Origin: Mucilaginibacter sp. OK283
GTDB taxonomy: Bacteria; Bacteroidota; Bacteroidia; Sphingobacteriales; Sphingobacteriaceae
DNA: 64,000 nucleotides
Reading direction: 5' to 3'
Assembly (NCBI RefSeq): GCF_900110415.1
Contig: NZ_FODR01000002.1
Location: forward strand, 620,001 to 684,000
Made by a program: the position numbers and the translations under genes. Below the pieces are notes generated by a model. That model was given only the letters and a program-made list of their open reading frames with translations, searched no databases and was not told where the DNA came from. Below, one piece after another: positions 26,179-35,169 of this stretch (positions are counted from its first letter, which is position 1; every line of letters begins with the position of its first letter).

Positions 26179-28110
26179 AGCGTAATTTCGTTGCGATAAA
26201 TGAACTGCTTCAAATACCAGTTGTTCTTTGTGTAATTCCTCCGGTTGGTTTTCGCCTTTAAATTCCCAGGCTGCTACAAACGCGAAGTTTTCATCGTCGC
26301 GCAATGCCTCACCATCTGCTGTTTGCGATTCAACCCTGAAGTGGCCACCACATGATTCATTGCGCATCAATGCATCATCAACCATTAGTTCGCCAAGTTC
26401 GATGAAGTCGGCTATACGGCCGGCCCTTTCTAATGACGCGTTTACTTCCTCATTTTCGCCGGTTACAATGGCGTTTTTCCAGAAATCCGCTTTCAGCGCC
26501 TGAATCAAACCTTTGGCTTTTGTTAAACCTTCTGCCGTACGGGCCATGCCGCAATATTCCCACATAATGTGGCCAAGCTCGCGGTGATACTCGTTTACAG
26601 TTTTATTGCCTTTTAAAGCCAATAACTTATTGATATAGGTGATCACATCCTTTTTTGTAGCTTCAAAAGCAGGGTGCGATGTATCAACCTTTTTAGGGCC
26701 AATTTTAGCCAGGTAATCGCCAAGGGTATAAGGGATCACAAAATAACCATCGGATAAACCCTGCATCAAAGCAGAAGCACCCAAACGGTTAGCCCCGTGA
26801 TCGCTGAAGTTACATTCGCCCAAAGCATATAGGCCAGGTACGGTTGTGCTCAGGTTATAATCAACCCAAAGGCCGCCCATAGTATAGTGTACCGCCGGGT
26901 AAATACGCATAGGTTGTTTGTATGGGTTTTCATCCGTTATCTGGATGTACATATCAAACAGGTTGCCATATTTTGCCCTCACGGTGTCTTCGCCTAAACG
27001 TTTGATGGCATCGGCAAAATCAAGGAATACCGCAAAACCCGAACCACCTACGCCCTTGCCTTCTGCAACCATTTCTTTGGCGTTACGTGAGGCCACATCG
27101 CGTGGCACAAGGTTACCAAAGGCTGGGTATTTACGTTCCAGGAAGTAATCGCGGTCGTCCTCTTTTACCTGGTCGGCTTTGATGGTTCCTTTGCGTAATT
27201 GCTCGGCAATCTCAACAGTTTTTGGCGCCCAAACACGACCATCGTTACGTAACGATTCAGACATCAGCGTAAGTTTCGACTGGTGATCGCCGGTTACCGG
27301 GATACAGGTTGGGTGAATTTGGGTATAACAAGGGTTTCCGAAGAATGCGCCGCGTTTGTGGGCCCTCCAAGCAGCCGTTACGTTTGAGCCGATTGCGTTG
27401 GTTGACAGATAGAAAACGTTGCTGTATCCACCTGTACACAACAATACTGCGTGACCGGCGTGAGTATCAATAGAACCGGTTATCATGTTACGGGTAACAA
27501 TACCTTTGGCATGGCCATCAATAGTAACCACATCAAGCATTTCGGTACGGGTGTACATTTTTACCTTACCGGCATGTATCTGGCGGTTTAATGCCGAGTA
27601 TGCGCCTAAAAGCAATTGCTGCCCGGTTTGGCCACGTGCATAAAAAGTACGTGATACCTGCGAACCACCGAATGAACGGTTATCCAGCAAGCCACCGTAC
27701 TCGCGGGCAAAAGGAACACCCTGTGCAACGCACTGGTCAATGATATTTACCGATACTTCGGCAAGGCGGTACACGTTGCCTTCGCGGGCGCGGTAATCGC
27801 CACCTTTTATAGTGTCATAAAACAAACGGAACACACTGTCGCCGTCGTTCTGATAGTTTTTTGCAGCATTAATACCACCTTGTGCTGCAATAGAGTGCGC
27901 ACGGCGTGGGCTATCCTGGAAACAAAAAGCTTTTACGTTATAACCAAGCTCGGCCAATGAGGCTGCTGCTGATGCGCCTGCCAAACCAGTTCCTACAACG
28001 ATGATATCGTATTTACGCTTGTTGGCCGGATTAACCAGCTTCAGGTCAAATTTATGCTTGCTCCATTTTTGGGCTAATGGGCCTTCTGGAATTTTAGCAT
28101 CTAAACTCAT
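26176..28110 (-). CDS. sdhA: Succinate dehydrogenase/fumarate reductase flavoprotein subunit
   Basis: The 644-residue product has an FAD-binding dinucleotide fold near residue 35 ([20 protein letters not shown]). The [20 protein letters not shown] segment carries the covalent-flavin type His. Catalytic regions include [20 protein letters not shown] and [16 protein letters not shown] late segment is [20 protein letters not shown]. It oxidises succinate to fumarate, or the reverse, at the inner membrane. The gene lies between sdhC and sdhB, with repeat palindromes on both sides. Confidence 0.97.
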   Translation of the reverse strand: MSLDAKIPEGPLAQKWSKHKFDLKLVNPANKRKYDIIVVGTGLAGASAAASLAELGYNVKAFCFQDSPRRAHSIAAQGGINAAKNYQNDGDSVFRLFYDTIKGGDYRAREGNVYRLAEVSVNIIDQCVAQGVPFAREYGGLLDNRSFGGSQVSRTFYARGQTGQQLLLGAYSALNRQIHAGKVKMYTRTEMLDVVTIDGHAKGIVTRNMITGSIDTHAGHAVLLCTGGYSNVFYLSTNAIGSNVTAAWRAHKRGAFFGNPCYTQIHPTCIPVTGDHQSKLTLMSESLRNDGRVWAPKTVEIAEQLRKGTIKADQVKEDDRDYFLERKYPAFGNLVPRDVASRNAKEMVAEGKGVGGSGFAVFLDFADAIKRLGEDTVRAKYGNLFDMYIQITDENPYKQPMRIYPAVHYTMGGLWVDYNLSTTVPGLYALGECNFSDHGANRLGASALMQGLSDGYFVIPYTLGDYLAKIGPKKVDTSHPAFEATKKDVITYINKLLALKGNKTVNEYHRELGHIMWEYCGMARTAEGLTKAKGLIQALKADFWKNAIVTGENEEVNASLERAGRIADFIELGELMVDDALMRNESCGGHFRVESQTADGEALRDDENFAFVAAWEFKGENQPEELHKEQLVFEAVHLSQRNYA

Positions 28111-28129
28111 TTCTTTTATATTTTATATT

Positions 28130-28262
28130 AGTGAGTGGTTGGTTTGGTGAGTTGTGAGTGGAGAGTAGTGAGTTTGAAAGGGTGTTTTACTTCCCAACTT
28201 AATCACTTAACTTAATCAACCATTCAACTTAATCAACCTAATCAACTCATTTAACTTAATCA
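28130..28262. repeat. Iterated GTGAGT / ACTTAATCAAC palindrome between sdhA and sdhC
   Basis: The sdhA-proximal part repeats GAGTGGTTGG, GTGAGTTGTGAGT and GTAGTGAGT words. The sdhC-proximal part repeats ACTTAATCA and AATCAACC at least six times and contains the sdhC stop codon. Complementarity between the arms is partial (GGTTGGTTT-like against AACCAACC-like words). Confidence 0.65.
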
Positions 28263-29042
28263 ACCTTTAACTACAAAATAGTAATATACCGGCATAGCGG
28301 CAAAGCCCAGCGGGATAATTACTGCGAAGAACCAGGTGCCAATGGCATATACGATAGGTGTGTATTTACGGTGTACCCAGCCTAGTGTGCGGAAAGCACT
28401 CTGGAAACCATGCAACAGGTGGAATGACAGTGCACCCATGGCTATAACATAAAGAATAACATACCATAAGCTGCTAAAGCTTGTTACTACACGTGCATGT
28501 AAATCTTTTACCCTTACAATTTCTACGTTGTTTTCAACAGAAACTGAGTGGCTAAAATCTTCTGAAACCGGTGTGTAAACAGATTCGGTTGTTTTGCCCG
28601 TTGCCAGATCAGTGCGGTACTCCTTAAAAGCAACATCGTTGGTATATTTATACTTGAACCAAAAATCGCCCATGTGGATAACGATAAATAAAAACAGTAT
28701 CGACCCCAAAAGCCCCATGTTTTTTGAAGACCAGGTAGCATCAGATTTTGGCTGGATAGCATAGCCTACCGGACGTGATTTGCGGTTTTTAACCGTAATA
28801 ATTAATGCGTAAAGCGCATGTACCGCTATAGACAGGTATAAGATATACGCAATTACTTCAATTGGTGCAAAATGTGTAAGAAAGTTGGCATACACATTAA
28901 AACCAAAACCATTATCGTTGCTAAATAGCAGCAGGTTGCCCCCAAGGTGTACAATAATAAAAGTACACAAAAACAAGCCTGTTAAAGCCATGATCAGCTT
29001 TTTGCCCAGCGATGAGTTAAAGGTTTGTTTAATTTCGCTCAT
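28260..29042 (-). CDS. sdhC: Succinate dehydrogenase cytochrome b subunit (b558 family)
   Basis: The 260-residue product starts MSEIKQTFNSSLGKKLIMAL and has five membrane segments with haem-ligand His in LCTFIIVHLGGNLLLF, IVIHMGDFWFKY and SFHLLHGFQSAF. The single large subunit replaces separate SdhC and SdhD, as in Bacillus-type enzymes. An in-frame ATG at 29102 lies upstream of the promoter element at 29065-29072, so the ATG at 29042 is chosen. First gene of sdhCAB. Confidence 0.95.
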   Translation of the reverse strand: MSEIKQTFNSSLGKKLIMALTGLFLCTFIIVHLGGNLLLFSNDNGFGFNVYANFLTHFAPIEVIAYILYLSIAVHALYALIITVKNRKSRPVGYAIQPKSDATWSSKNMGLLGSILFLFIVIHMGDFWFKYKYTNDVAFKEYRTDLATGKTTESVYTPVSEDFSHSVSVENNVEIVRVKDLHARVVTSFSSLWYVILYVIAMGALSFHLLHGFQSAFRTLGWVHRKYTPIVYAIGTWFFAVIIPLGFAAMPVYYYFVVKG

Positions 29043-29064
29043 TATTAATTTAGATTTATTTTGG

Positions 29065-29072
29065 CAAAAGTA
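29065..29072 (-). promoter_or_regulatory. Putative promoter -7 element of sdhCAB
   Basis: On the minus strand TACTTTTG matches TAnnTTTG exactly, giving a predicted start about 18 nt before the sdhC ATG. A TTTTGG lies upstream but closer than the usual 19 bp. It supports the sdhC start at 29042. Confidence 0.55.
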
Positions 29073-29203
29073 TCTATTATATGCCAAAAGATATAAATGC
29101 ATCCCGCTTATTAACCGCGAAAAAGCTATTTAGAATCAATCTAAGAAATTGCCATATAATTACACAAAATCCCTCCTTTAAATAAAGGCTAACAGCTAAA
29201 ATA

Positions 29204-29869
29204 TCAGGCTATCGCTACTACTTTATCTTTCAATACAGCAAAAATTTTATCGGCCTGCCCGCTGCGGATAGCTATTTTGCCGGTGAATTTGCCAAACGAC
29301 GGAAAGATTGCCTGTTTTTTGCCGAATGCGAAGCAGGGTAAGGTAATACTTTGCCTGCCTTTACCGCTCAGGTTTACACCCGGATGGATGTGTCCGCAAA
29401 AAACATAACCGCCCGCGTTTAACAGTTCATGGTCGGGCAGGGGGTAGTGCAGCATCAGGAAGGGGCCAATTAATAATTCGTCATGCAGTTCAATATCGAG
29501 CTTTTGGTAGTTGCTGTCGGCTATAATATCATGGTTGCCCCTTATCAGGATGATTTGCAATCCCTGAAACTGGCTGCGCCAAAGTATAAACCAATCCCAA
29601 TCATTATTCATATCGCTGTGAAACAAATCGCCAAGGAAAATAAGTTTTTCGGGTTTATATTCGTGGATCAGGTCGGATAAGGTGGCCAGGTCGCTTTGTT
29701 CCATATCGCGGGGTACCGCAATACCCGCCTTGCGGAAATGGCCCACTTTACCAAAGTGCACGTCGGCAACAATTAAAGCTTTTTGCTGTTGCCAGTAAAT
29801 AGCTTTTTGAGGCAGTAATAAGAGATCCTGGTTGAGTAAATTAAAGGGAGTAGCCACACCGATCATCAT
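29204..29869 (-). CDS. pdeM: PdeM-like metallophosphoesterase
   Basis: The 221-residue product has all calcineurin-like metal motifs: ADVHFGK (Asp36, His38), GDLFHSD, RGNHD and GHIHPGV. The extra features AGIAVPRD and HYPLPDHELL match the family called ligase-associated DNA damage response endonuclease PdeM. That family is usually next to an ATP-dependent ligase, an exonuclease and a helicase; none of these is in this window, so it is solo here. A TAACTTTG promoter-like site sits directly before its start. Confidence 0.85.
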   Translation of the reverse strand: MMIGVATPFNLLNQDLLLLPQKAIYWQQQKALIVADVHFGKVGHFRKAGIAVPRDMEQSDLATLSDLIHEYKPEKLIFLGDLFHSDMNNDWDWFILWRSQFQGLQIILIRGNHDIIADSNYQKLDIELHDELLIGPFLMLHYPLPDHELLNAGGYVFCGHIHPGVNLSGKGRQSITLPCFAFGKKQAIFPSFGKFTGKIAIRSGQADKIFAVLKDKVVAIA

Positions 29870-29876
29870 AACAAAG

Positions 29877-29884
29877 CAAAGTTA
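29877..29884 (-). promoter_or_regulatory. Putative promoter -7 element of pdeM
   Basis: On the minus strand TAACTTTG matches TAnnTTTG. It ends eight bases before the ATG at 29869, so the transcript would have almost no leader. No clear -33 element was found. Confidence 0.4.
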
Positions 29885-29980
29885 AAAATTTTATTTGGGG
29901 CCAACCTGGTAAGCTTGCGTAATCAGAGAAATCACTTTTAACTTTTCTTAGATAAAGAAAATACACGACTTAAAAAAGGC

Positions 29981-30132
29981 AGGTAGCCTCTACGAGGCAA
30001 AATAAAGATTAGATGGATACTTCTACAAATATGTGGCCTCTACGAGGCATATCAGCATATTTTTCTGCCTCGTAGAGGCTACATATTTGTAGAAATGGAA
30101 AGAAAAAAATCTTTGCCCCGTTAGGGGCTACC
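29981..30132. repeat. Nested GCCTCTACGAGGC palindrome
   Basis: The inner arms 30021-30050 and 30066-30094 (TTCTACAAATATGTGGCCTC versus its complement) pair with about one mismatch across a 15-nt loop. Outer arms at 29981-30010 (AGGTAGCCTCTACGAGGCAA) and 30107-30132 pair less perfectly. GCCTCTACGAGGC is itself palindromic and occurs twice in the left half. It lies in the 396-nt gap between pdeM and the next gene; nothing else was seen in that gap. Confidence 0.85.
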
Positions 30133-30265
30133 TATATTTCGATGTCAAATCTTTAAAAGCTTCCCTGGCTTAATTGAATATGAAAGCGTACGGTTTTTCT
30201 TATATATTTTTAACCACTTGTAACACAACCCGATAATTGACCGTAAATACATCAAACCCAATTAT

Positions 30266-30673
30266 ATGAAAGCGCATCATTTTTTAGTTTTTTCATTTGC
30301 TTGTTTTATGATAGCCGCCTGTAAGGATGACAAGGTTATACCCCAACAATTACAGGGAACATACAAAGGGTCATTCAGGAGTGTAAATACGGCATCCATG
30401 ACCGATAGGGCGGGCTTGCTTAATGGCAGCGCCGAAATTGTTATCAGCGGTAATAATTACCAGGGTGGTTGCGCAGCCGTGCAACAAAGCAAGGGGGGGT
30501 ATGTAGTAGCAGGTAATGAAATAACCTTTACAGATAGCCTTATGCATACTGCCGATTTTAACTGGAGTTTGCTCCTAAACGGCACGTTTAAACAAAGTAA
30601 CAAAGGCGATAGCCTGGTATGGACTAAAACGCTGGGCACTTACAATTATATTTACACCCTTAAAAAACAATAA
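30266..30673 (+). CDS. Small lipoprotein of unknown function
   Basis: The 135-residue product has a lipoprotein signal MKAHHFLVFSFACFMIAACK with lipobox Cys at residue 19. The rest is beta-rich: LQGTYKGSFRSVN, GNEITFTDSLMH and LNGTFKQSNKGDSLVW. The pattern resembles small lipocalin-like Bacteroidota lipoproteins, but I do not recognise a family. It stands alone. Confidence 0.75.
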   Translation: MKAHHFLVFSFACFMIAACKDDKVIPQQLQGTYKGSFRSVNTASMTDRAGLLNGSAEIVISGNNYQGGCAAVQQSKGGYVVAGNEITFTDSLMHTADFNWSLLLNGTFKQSNKGDSLVWTKTLGTYNYIYTLKKQ

Positions 30674-30799
30674 CCTCGGCGGCATTATTGATTTATCGAA
30701 TGATGAAGGAAAAACTTCGATGTTGGATATTCAAAATTCGTTATTCGATATTACATTCCCTTCTTTCTTACTACTTTTACCGCAACCAATACGGTTTAC

Positions 30800-31219
30800 A
30801 TGAGTAATACCTTTAACCGCCCCATCCGAGTTCTTGTTGCCAAGGTAGGGCTCGACGGTCACGACCGCGGCGCACGCATCATAGCTACTTCGCTGCGCGA
30901 TGCCGGCATGGAAGTAATTTATACCGGTTTGCGCCAAACGCCCGAGATGGTGGTGAACACCGCCCTGCAGGAAGATGTTGATGCTATCGGTATCTCTATA
31001 TTATCCGGCGCGCATATGACGGTTTTTCCAAAAATATTAAAGCTGATTAAGGAAAAACAGATGGATGATGTGCTGGTTACCGGCGGCGGCATTATCCCTA
31101 ACGACGATATGATTGCGCTGAAAGAGCAGGGGGTAGGCGAGCTTTTTCCGCCCGGAACAAGCACGCAGGATATTGTAAAATATATTACCGATTGGGTGCA
31201 TCAGCACCGCAATTTTTAA
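30800..31219 (+). CDS. Stand-alone cobalamin-binding subunit, methylmalonyl-CoA mutase type
   Basis: The 139-residue product is a single B12-binding domain. It has the base-off ligand motif [10 protein letters not shown] (His21), then [16 protein letters not shown], and the loop [12 protein letters not shown]. This matches the small subunit or C-terminal domain of acyl-CoA mutases. The catalytic TIM-barrel subunit is not in this window. An enoyl-CoA hydratase follows after 12 nt, so the pair is probably an operon in acyl-CoA breakdown. Confidence 0.9.
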   Translation: MSNTFNRPIRVLVAKVGLDGHDRGARIIATSLRDAGMEVIYTGLRQTPEMVVNTALQEDVDAIGISILSGAHMTVFPKILKLIKEKQMDDVLVTGGGIIPNDDMIALKEQGVGELFPPGTSTQDIVKYITDWVHQHRNF

Positions 31220-31231
31220 ATAATTATACCA

Positions 31232-32014
31232 ATGGGATTTGAAAACATATTAACAGAAACGAAAGATAGGATACTATATATTACAATCAATCGTGAAAGT
31301 AAGCTCAATGCCCTTAATAAGGCTACCCTCGCCGAACTGCATGCCGCGTTTTTTGATGCTTTTAATGAGCCTGCTGTCGGCGGTATTATTATAACCGGTG
31401 CCGGGGCTAAAGCCTTTGTTGCCGGTGCCGATATTAGCGAATTTGCCGATTTGAATGTTGCCAATGGAACCGCTCTTGCCCGTGATAACCAAACCCTGGT
31501 TTTTGATTTGATAGCCAATGGCAACAAACCTGTTATTGCGGCTATAAATGGATTTGCCTTGGGCGGCGGATTGGAACTGGCTATGGCTTGCCACATTAGG
31601 ATAGCTGCCGAGACTGCCAAAATGGGTTTGCCCGAAGTAACGCTTGGCCTTATACCCGGCTATGGTGGTACGCAGCGCCTTACTCAATTAATAGGCAAAG
31701 GCAAAGCGCTGGAGATGATATTAACCGCCGAAATGATTACCGCTGCCGATGCATTGCAATATGGCCTGGTTACCCATGTAGTTAGCCAGGAAGCTTTATT
31801 AGCAAAAGCCGAAGAGTTGATGTTGAAAATTATATCAAGGGCTCCGCTGGCCCTTGCGTCTGCTATTCACGCCGTAAATTCAGGATTAACCGATGGTATT
31901 AACGGCTATGAAACAGAGATAGAAGAGTTTGGCAAATGCTTTGGCACCGAAGATTTTAAAGAAGGGGTAGCCGCATTTTTACAGAAACGTAAGGCGGAGT
32001 TTAAGGGAAGATAA
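31232..32014 (+). CDS. Enoyl-CoA hydratase/isomerase family protein
   Basis: The 260-residue crotonase-fold product has the oxyanion-hole segments FVAGADISEFADL and FALGGGLELAMACHIRIA. GLPEVTLGLIPGYGGTQRL carries the catalytic-type Glu. It hydrates 2-enoyl-CoA; the chain length is unknown. It follows the B12-binding gene by 12 nt. The stop codon runs directly into an 8-bp tandem repeat. Confidence 0.93.
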   Translation: MGFENILTETKDRILYITINRESKLNALNKATLAELHAAFFDAFNEPAVGGIIITGAGAKAFVAGADISEFADLNVANGTALARDNQTLVFDLIANGNKPVIAAINGFALGGGLELAMACHIRIAAETAKMGLPEVTLGLIPGYGGTQRLTQLIGKGKALEMILTAEMITAADALQYGLVTHVVSQEALLAKAEELMLKIISRAPLALASAIHAVNSGLTDGINGYETEIEEFGKCFGTEDFKEGVAAFLQKRKAEFKGR

Positions 32015-32114
32015 TTATTGAATTATTGAATTATTGAATTATTGAATTATTGAATTATTGAATTATTGAATTATTGAATTATTGAATTATTGAATTATTG
32101 AATTATTGAATTAT
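32013..32114. repeat. 8-bp tandem repeat (AATTATTG) x about 12.7
   Basis: AATTATTG is repeated without interruption for about 102 bp, starting within the stop codon of the enoyl-CoA hydratase. There are no spacers and no complementary arm, unlike the other word elements. Length variation by slippage is likely. Confidence 0.95.
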
Positions 32115-32576
32115 CAGATCCTAAAAATCAAAATCCAAAAAAATCTGATAAATCCGACGAATCGCGGTTCAGACAAGTGCATTAGGGATCGTCGCGGATA
32201 CCGGCCAAAGTGGCTAAGGCCTGTGTAGTATGAGCACAGAGCCCGGCCGTAGGCAATGCCCGGAAAAAGAATCGAGCGGTTAGAATCAGAATTAAGAACG
32301 CAGTTTAATTTGATTTTTTTCGCAATTGCGGCATTTTACGCAGAAAATACCTTTCGATCGCACTAAATCCCATGTTAAGCCAGTGTTAATTCTGACATTG
32401 AAACAGCAATTGTCAAGCTATTTTACAGTGTCCTGACCATTGTACTGTATTGGTCAAAAAATAAATTATTGTCAATCAAACGGTTAAATACTCATGACTT
32501 TTGGATGAAAAATCATATGTGTTTTGGTGCTTTAATTTGCCCTGTGTTTAAAACAAAACAAAATCAAAACACAACA
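32115..32576. other. Non-coding stretch holding a structured element
   Basis: No gene is seen between the tandem repeat and the outer-membrane protein gene, apart from an upstream in-frame extension judged non-coding. It contains AATCCAAAAAAATCTGATAA-type low-complexity words and the second copy of the 83-bp element at 32179-32260. The last 250 nt are AT-rich and may hold the promoter of the next gene; no clear TAnnTTTG was found. Confidence 0.5.
32179..32260. repeat. 83-bp structured element, copy 2 (82 bp here)
   Basis: The order of conserved segments GCGGATACCGGCC, CTAAGGCC, GTATGAGC and CCCGGCCGTAGGCAA is the same as in 15485-15567. The terminal stem is GCATT/AATGC against GCGTT/AACGC in copy 1. 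An inner hairpin CTGTG-TAGTATGAG-CACAG can form here. Confidence 0.7.
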
Positions 32577-33188
32577 ATGGTTATGAAAAATTCATTCAAA
32601 ATTTCAGCTTTAATTTTAGCTTTTGCCGGCTTAGGTCTTGGCGCATCAGCTCAAACAACAACACCTACTACCACAACAACTTCTACTACAACAACCACCC
32701 CGGGTGGCATTCGTTACAGCATTGGCGTTGATGCGGGTATTCCTGTAGGCAACTTTAAAGATAATTACAAATGGAACTTAGGCGGATCGGTACAGGCAGA
32801 CATCCCGGTTTACAAACAACAGTTATTTGTAACTATTAACGCAGGATACAACAATGTTTTTGGCAAAAAGAATGTTGGTGGTGTTGCTGCCAATGATGTT
32901 ACCGATTTTAAATTGCTACCAGTAAAAGCCGGTTTAAAATTCTTCCCTATCGAAAATTTTTATGTACAGGGTGAAGCAGGTGCGGCTTTTTTGTTAAACA
33001 AATCTGATCTTGGCGCCAACAAATCAACCGCTTTTGTTTATGCTCCACAAATTGGTGTTCAGTTCCCGGTAAGCAAAACCAGCTTTATTGATGCTGGCGT
33101 GCGTTACGAAGCAACCACCAAATATGCCACTGGTGTTGATGCAAGCAAAGTGAATTTTATAGGTGTACGGGTAGCCTACGGGTTTTAA
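32577..33188 (+). CDS. Outer-membrane beta-barrel porin-family protein
   Basis: The 203-residue product has a signal peptide (MVMKNSFKISALILAFAGLG then LGASAQ), a Thr-rich linker (TTTPTTTTTSTTTTTP) and an eight-strand-like OmpW/OprF-type barrel. Barrel segments include RYSIGVDAGIPVGNF, YVQGEAGAAFLL and a C-terminal strand ending VAYGF. The frame is open upstream to 32469, but that part is not signal-like. Function is unknown; a strong terminator follows. Confidence 0.85.
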   Translation: MVMKNSFKISALILAFAGLGLGASAQTTTPTTTTTSTTTTTPGGIRYSIGVDAGIPVGNFKDNYKWNLGGSVQADIPVYKQQLFVTINAGYNNVFGKKNVGGVAANDVTDFKLLPVKAGLKFFPIENFYVQGEAGAAFLLNKSDLGANKSTAFVYAPQIGVQFPVSKTSFIDAGVRYEATTKYATGVDASKVNFIGVRVAYGF

Positions 33189-33209
33189 TATCGATTCTAC
33201 TTTTACCTG

Positions 33210-33257
33210 AAAAAGCAAAAAGAGGCGGCCGGTTATGGTCGCCTCTTTTTGCTTTTT
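33210..33257 (+). terminator. Terminator of the outer-membrane protein gene
   Basis: AAAAAGCAAAAAGAGGCG - loop - CGCCTCTTTTTGCTTTTT forms an 18-pair stem ending in T-rich sequence. One of the longest intrinsic terminators in the window. Confidence 0.9.
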
Positions 33258-33368
33258 GTGGATATTTTTTTAACCAATGTGACAACTATAATTCAATAAA
33301 ATCGTACAAATAGCTACATTGTTTGTAATTTAACGCCTTTAATACATTTTACCACTGTAGTAACCGAT

Positions 33369-34802
33369 ATGAAAAAAATCCTCATCATTGATGATGAAGT
33401 TAATGTAGCCTTACTGCTATCTAAATTTTTAATCCGCAACGGCTTTGATGTAAGCACTGCATCAAGTGGTACAGGCGGAATGGAAGCCCTTAAAGTTGGC
33501 GATTATAACCTGGTACTGTGCGATTTCAGGCTGGAAGATACCGATGGGCGGGAAATGCTCCGCAATATTAAAACACAATATCCAAAAACCGGCGTAATTA
33601 TTATTACCGGCTACTCGGATATAAAAATGGCTGTTGAGCTTATAAAAATGGGTGCCTATGATTATATTACCAAGCCCCTATATCCTGATGAAATTTTAAA
33701 TACCATCAACAAAGCGTTTGAAACACATTATGCTTTAGTTGAGGCCACCGAAAATACTACAGGAACTGTTAACGCCGACAAATCAAAAAGCAAAGAGGCT
33801 AAAAAGCAAGTATTCGCCAGTGAATTTGTGGCCGGTACCAGCAAGGCATCAAAAGAATTGCTGAGGCAAATTGAGTTGGTGGCGCCAACTAATTACAGCG
33901 TAATTATTTTAGGCGAAAGCGGTACCGGTAAAGAATCGGTTGCTAAAAGCATCCACCTGAATAGTCCGCGCCATAATCAGCCTTTTATTGCTATGGATTG
34001 CGGTTCGTTAACCAAAGAACTGGCAGCCAGCGAATTTTTTGGGCACGAGAAGGGTTCGTTCACCGGTGCTTTGTATACCAAAATAGGCCACTTTGAAATG
34101 GCAAACGGTGGTACTTTGTTTTTGGATGAGGTAGGCAACTTATCATACGAGATACAGGCCGCCCTGTTGCGCACAGTGCAGGAGCGCAAGGTTAAACGGA
34201 TTGGCAGCACAAAGGAGATTGATCTTGATGTGCGCATCATAATAGCCACTAATGAAAACCTGCAGGATGGTATAAGCAAGGGTAAATTCAGGGAAGATTT
34301 ATACCACCGCTTTAACGAGTTTACCATTTACATGCCGCCACTGCGGGATCGTGGTGCTGATATCATGTTGTTGGCCGAACATTTTTTAAGGATAGCCGCA
34401 AATGAATTGGGCCGTAATGTGGAGTCATTTGCGCCCGAAGTTATTGATTGCTTTATGAACTACCGCTGGCCGGGTAACATCCGCGAGCTTAAAAACGTGA
34501 TAAGGCGGGCCGCATTACTGGCCGAGGACAACGAGATTACCATGAAGGCCCTGCCGCTGGAAATCTCCAACTTTAAAACGCCGTCGTTTGATTACCCGGC
34601 TCATTCTGCGCCGTCGCCTTTTGATGCGCCAGAGGCTAAAGAAAACAGGCATGATTTAAAAAATGCCGCGCTTGAGGCCGAGTATGAGACCATCATCCGC
34701 GTTTTACGGGAAGTAAACTTTAATAAAACCAGGGCAGCCGAGATATTAAAGATTGACAGGAAAACCCTGTATAATAAAATGAAGGCTATCAACCTAAAGT
34801 AA
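33369..34802 (+). CDS. Sigma-54-dependent response regulator (NtrC/AtoC type)
   Basis: The 477-residue product has a receiver domain (Asp52 in LVLCDFRLED, Lys in YDYITKPL) and a linker. The AAA+ domain contains the Walker A GESGTGKESVAKS near residue 180 and the sigma-54 contact loop HEKGSFTGALYTKIGHFEMA (GSFTGA in place of GAFTGA), then LFLDEVGNL. A Fis-type helix-turn-helix ends the protein (NKTRAAEILKIDRKTLYNKM). It activates RpoN-dependent promoters when phosphorylated. No full histidine kinase is adjacent; a 69-residue dimerisation-like protein follows four bases after its stop. Confidence 0.96.
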   Translation: MKKILIIDDEVNVALLLSKFLIRNGFDVSTASSGTGGMEALKVGDYNLVLCDFRLEDTDGREMLRNIKTQYPKTGVIIITGYSDIKMAVELIKMGAYDYITKPLYPDEILNTINKAFETHYALVEATENTTGTVNADKSKSKEAKKQVFASEFVAGTSKASKELLRQIELVAPTNYSVIILGESGTGKESVAKSIHLNSPRHNQPFIAMDCGSLTKELAASEFFGHEKGSFTGALYTKIGHFEMANGGTLFLDEVGNLSYEIQAALLRTVQERKVKRIGSTKEIDLDVRIIIATNENLQDGISKGKFREDLYHRFNEFTIYMPPLRDRGADIMLLAEHFLRIAANELGRNVESFAPEVIDCFMNYRWPGNIRELKNVIRRAALLAEDNEITMKALPLEISNFKTPSFDYPAHSAPSPFDAPEAKENRHDLKNAALEAEYETIIRVLREVNFNKTRAAEILKIDRKTLYNKMKAINLK

Positions 34803-34806
34803 TACG

Positions 34807-35016
34807 ATGGATTTGCATGAACAGGAAAAGGATAGCGAAGATGACCAGCTGCGCAAGCTGAAACACGATATTAGAAACCAGCTTTCAAACGTGCACCTGG
34901 CATTGGAACAACTAAAGTACGAATTGCCGGATATAAACGAGGAGTGTTTGTTTTATATAGAAATGATTGACACAAGTGCCAAAAAGATAAACGAGTTGTT
35001 AAATGGTGCGGAGTAG
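34807..35016 (+). CDS. Small protein resembling a histidine-kinase dimerisation helix pair
   Basis: The 69-residue product is all-helical and contains LRKLKHDIRNQLSNVHLAL, which matches the H-box of HisKA domains (His in HDIRNQL), followed by a second helix FYIEMIDTSAKKINELL. There is no ATP-binding domain, and the gene stops right after the helical hairpin. It starts four bases after the stop of the sigma-54 regulator gene, so they are co-transcribed. It may be a phosphotransfer or dimer-regulating partner; this is inference. Confidence 0.75.
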   Translation: MDLHEQEKDSEDDQLRKLKHDIRNQLSNVHLALEQLKYELPDINEECLFYIEMIDTSAKKINELLNGAE

Positions 35017-35041
35017 GCAAATTACGGCCAAATTACTTTTC

Positions 35042-35071
35042 AAAACGCTGAAACTTTTTAGCGTTTTTTTT
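35042..35071 (+). terminator. Terminator of the sigma-54 regulator operon
   Basis: AAAACGCT - loop - AGCGTTTT followed by further T forms an eight-pair stem with a T-tract, 26 nt after the small protein gene. Confidence 0.8.
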
Positions 35072-35089
35072 GTCTCAGAAATGGGAAGG

Positions 35090-35161
35090 GAATCAAGAAC
35101 CCAGGAGTCGGAAATGACACAGTTTGCGATTTTCCTTTCTCGATTCTAATATCTTGATTCT
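35090..35161. repeat. Weak GAATCAAGA / TCTTGATTC inverted repeat
   Basis: GGAATCAAGAACC near 35090-35101 and TCTTGATTC near 35152-35160 are complementary, with AGTCGG/CGATTC between them partly pairing. It is a short, less regular member of the intergenic word-palindrome class, just before the AI-2E family gene. Confidence 0.4.
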
Positions 35162-35169
35162 TATCACCA

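Noticed and set aside
32013..32114. Repeat array considered as a CRISPR
   Set aside because: The 8-bp units are contiguous with no spacers, and no cas gene is present.
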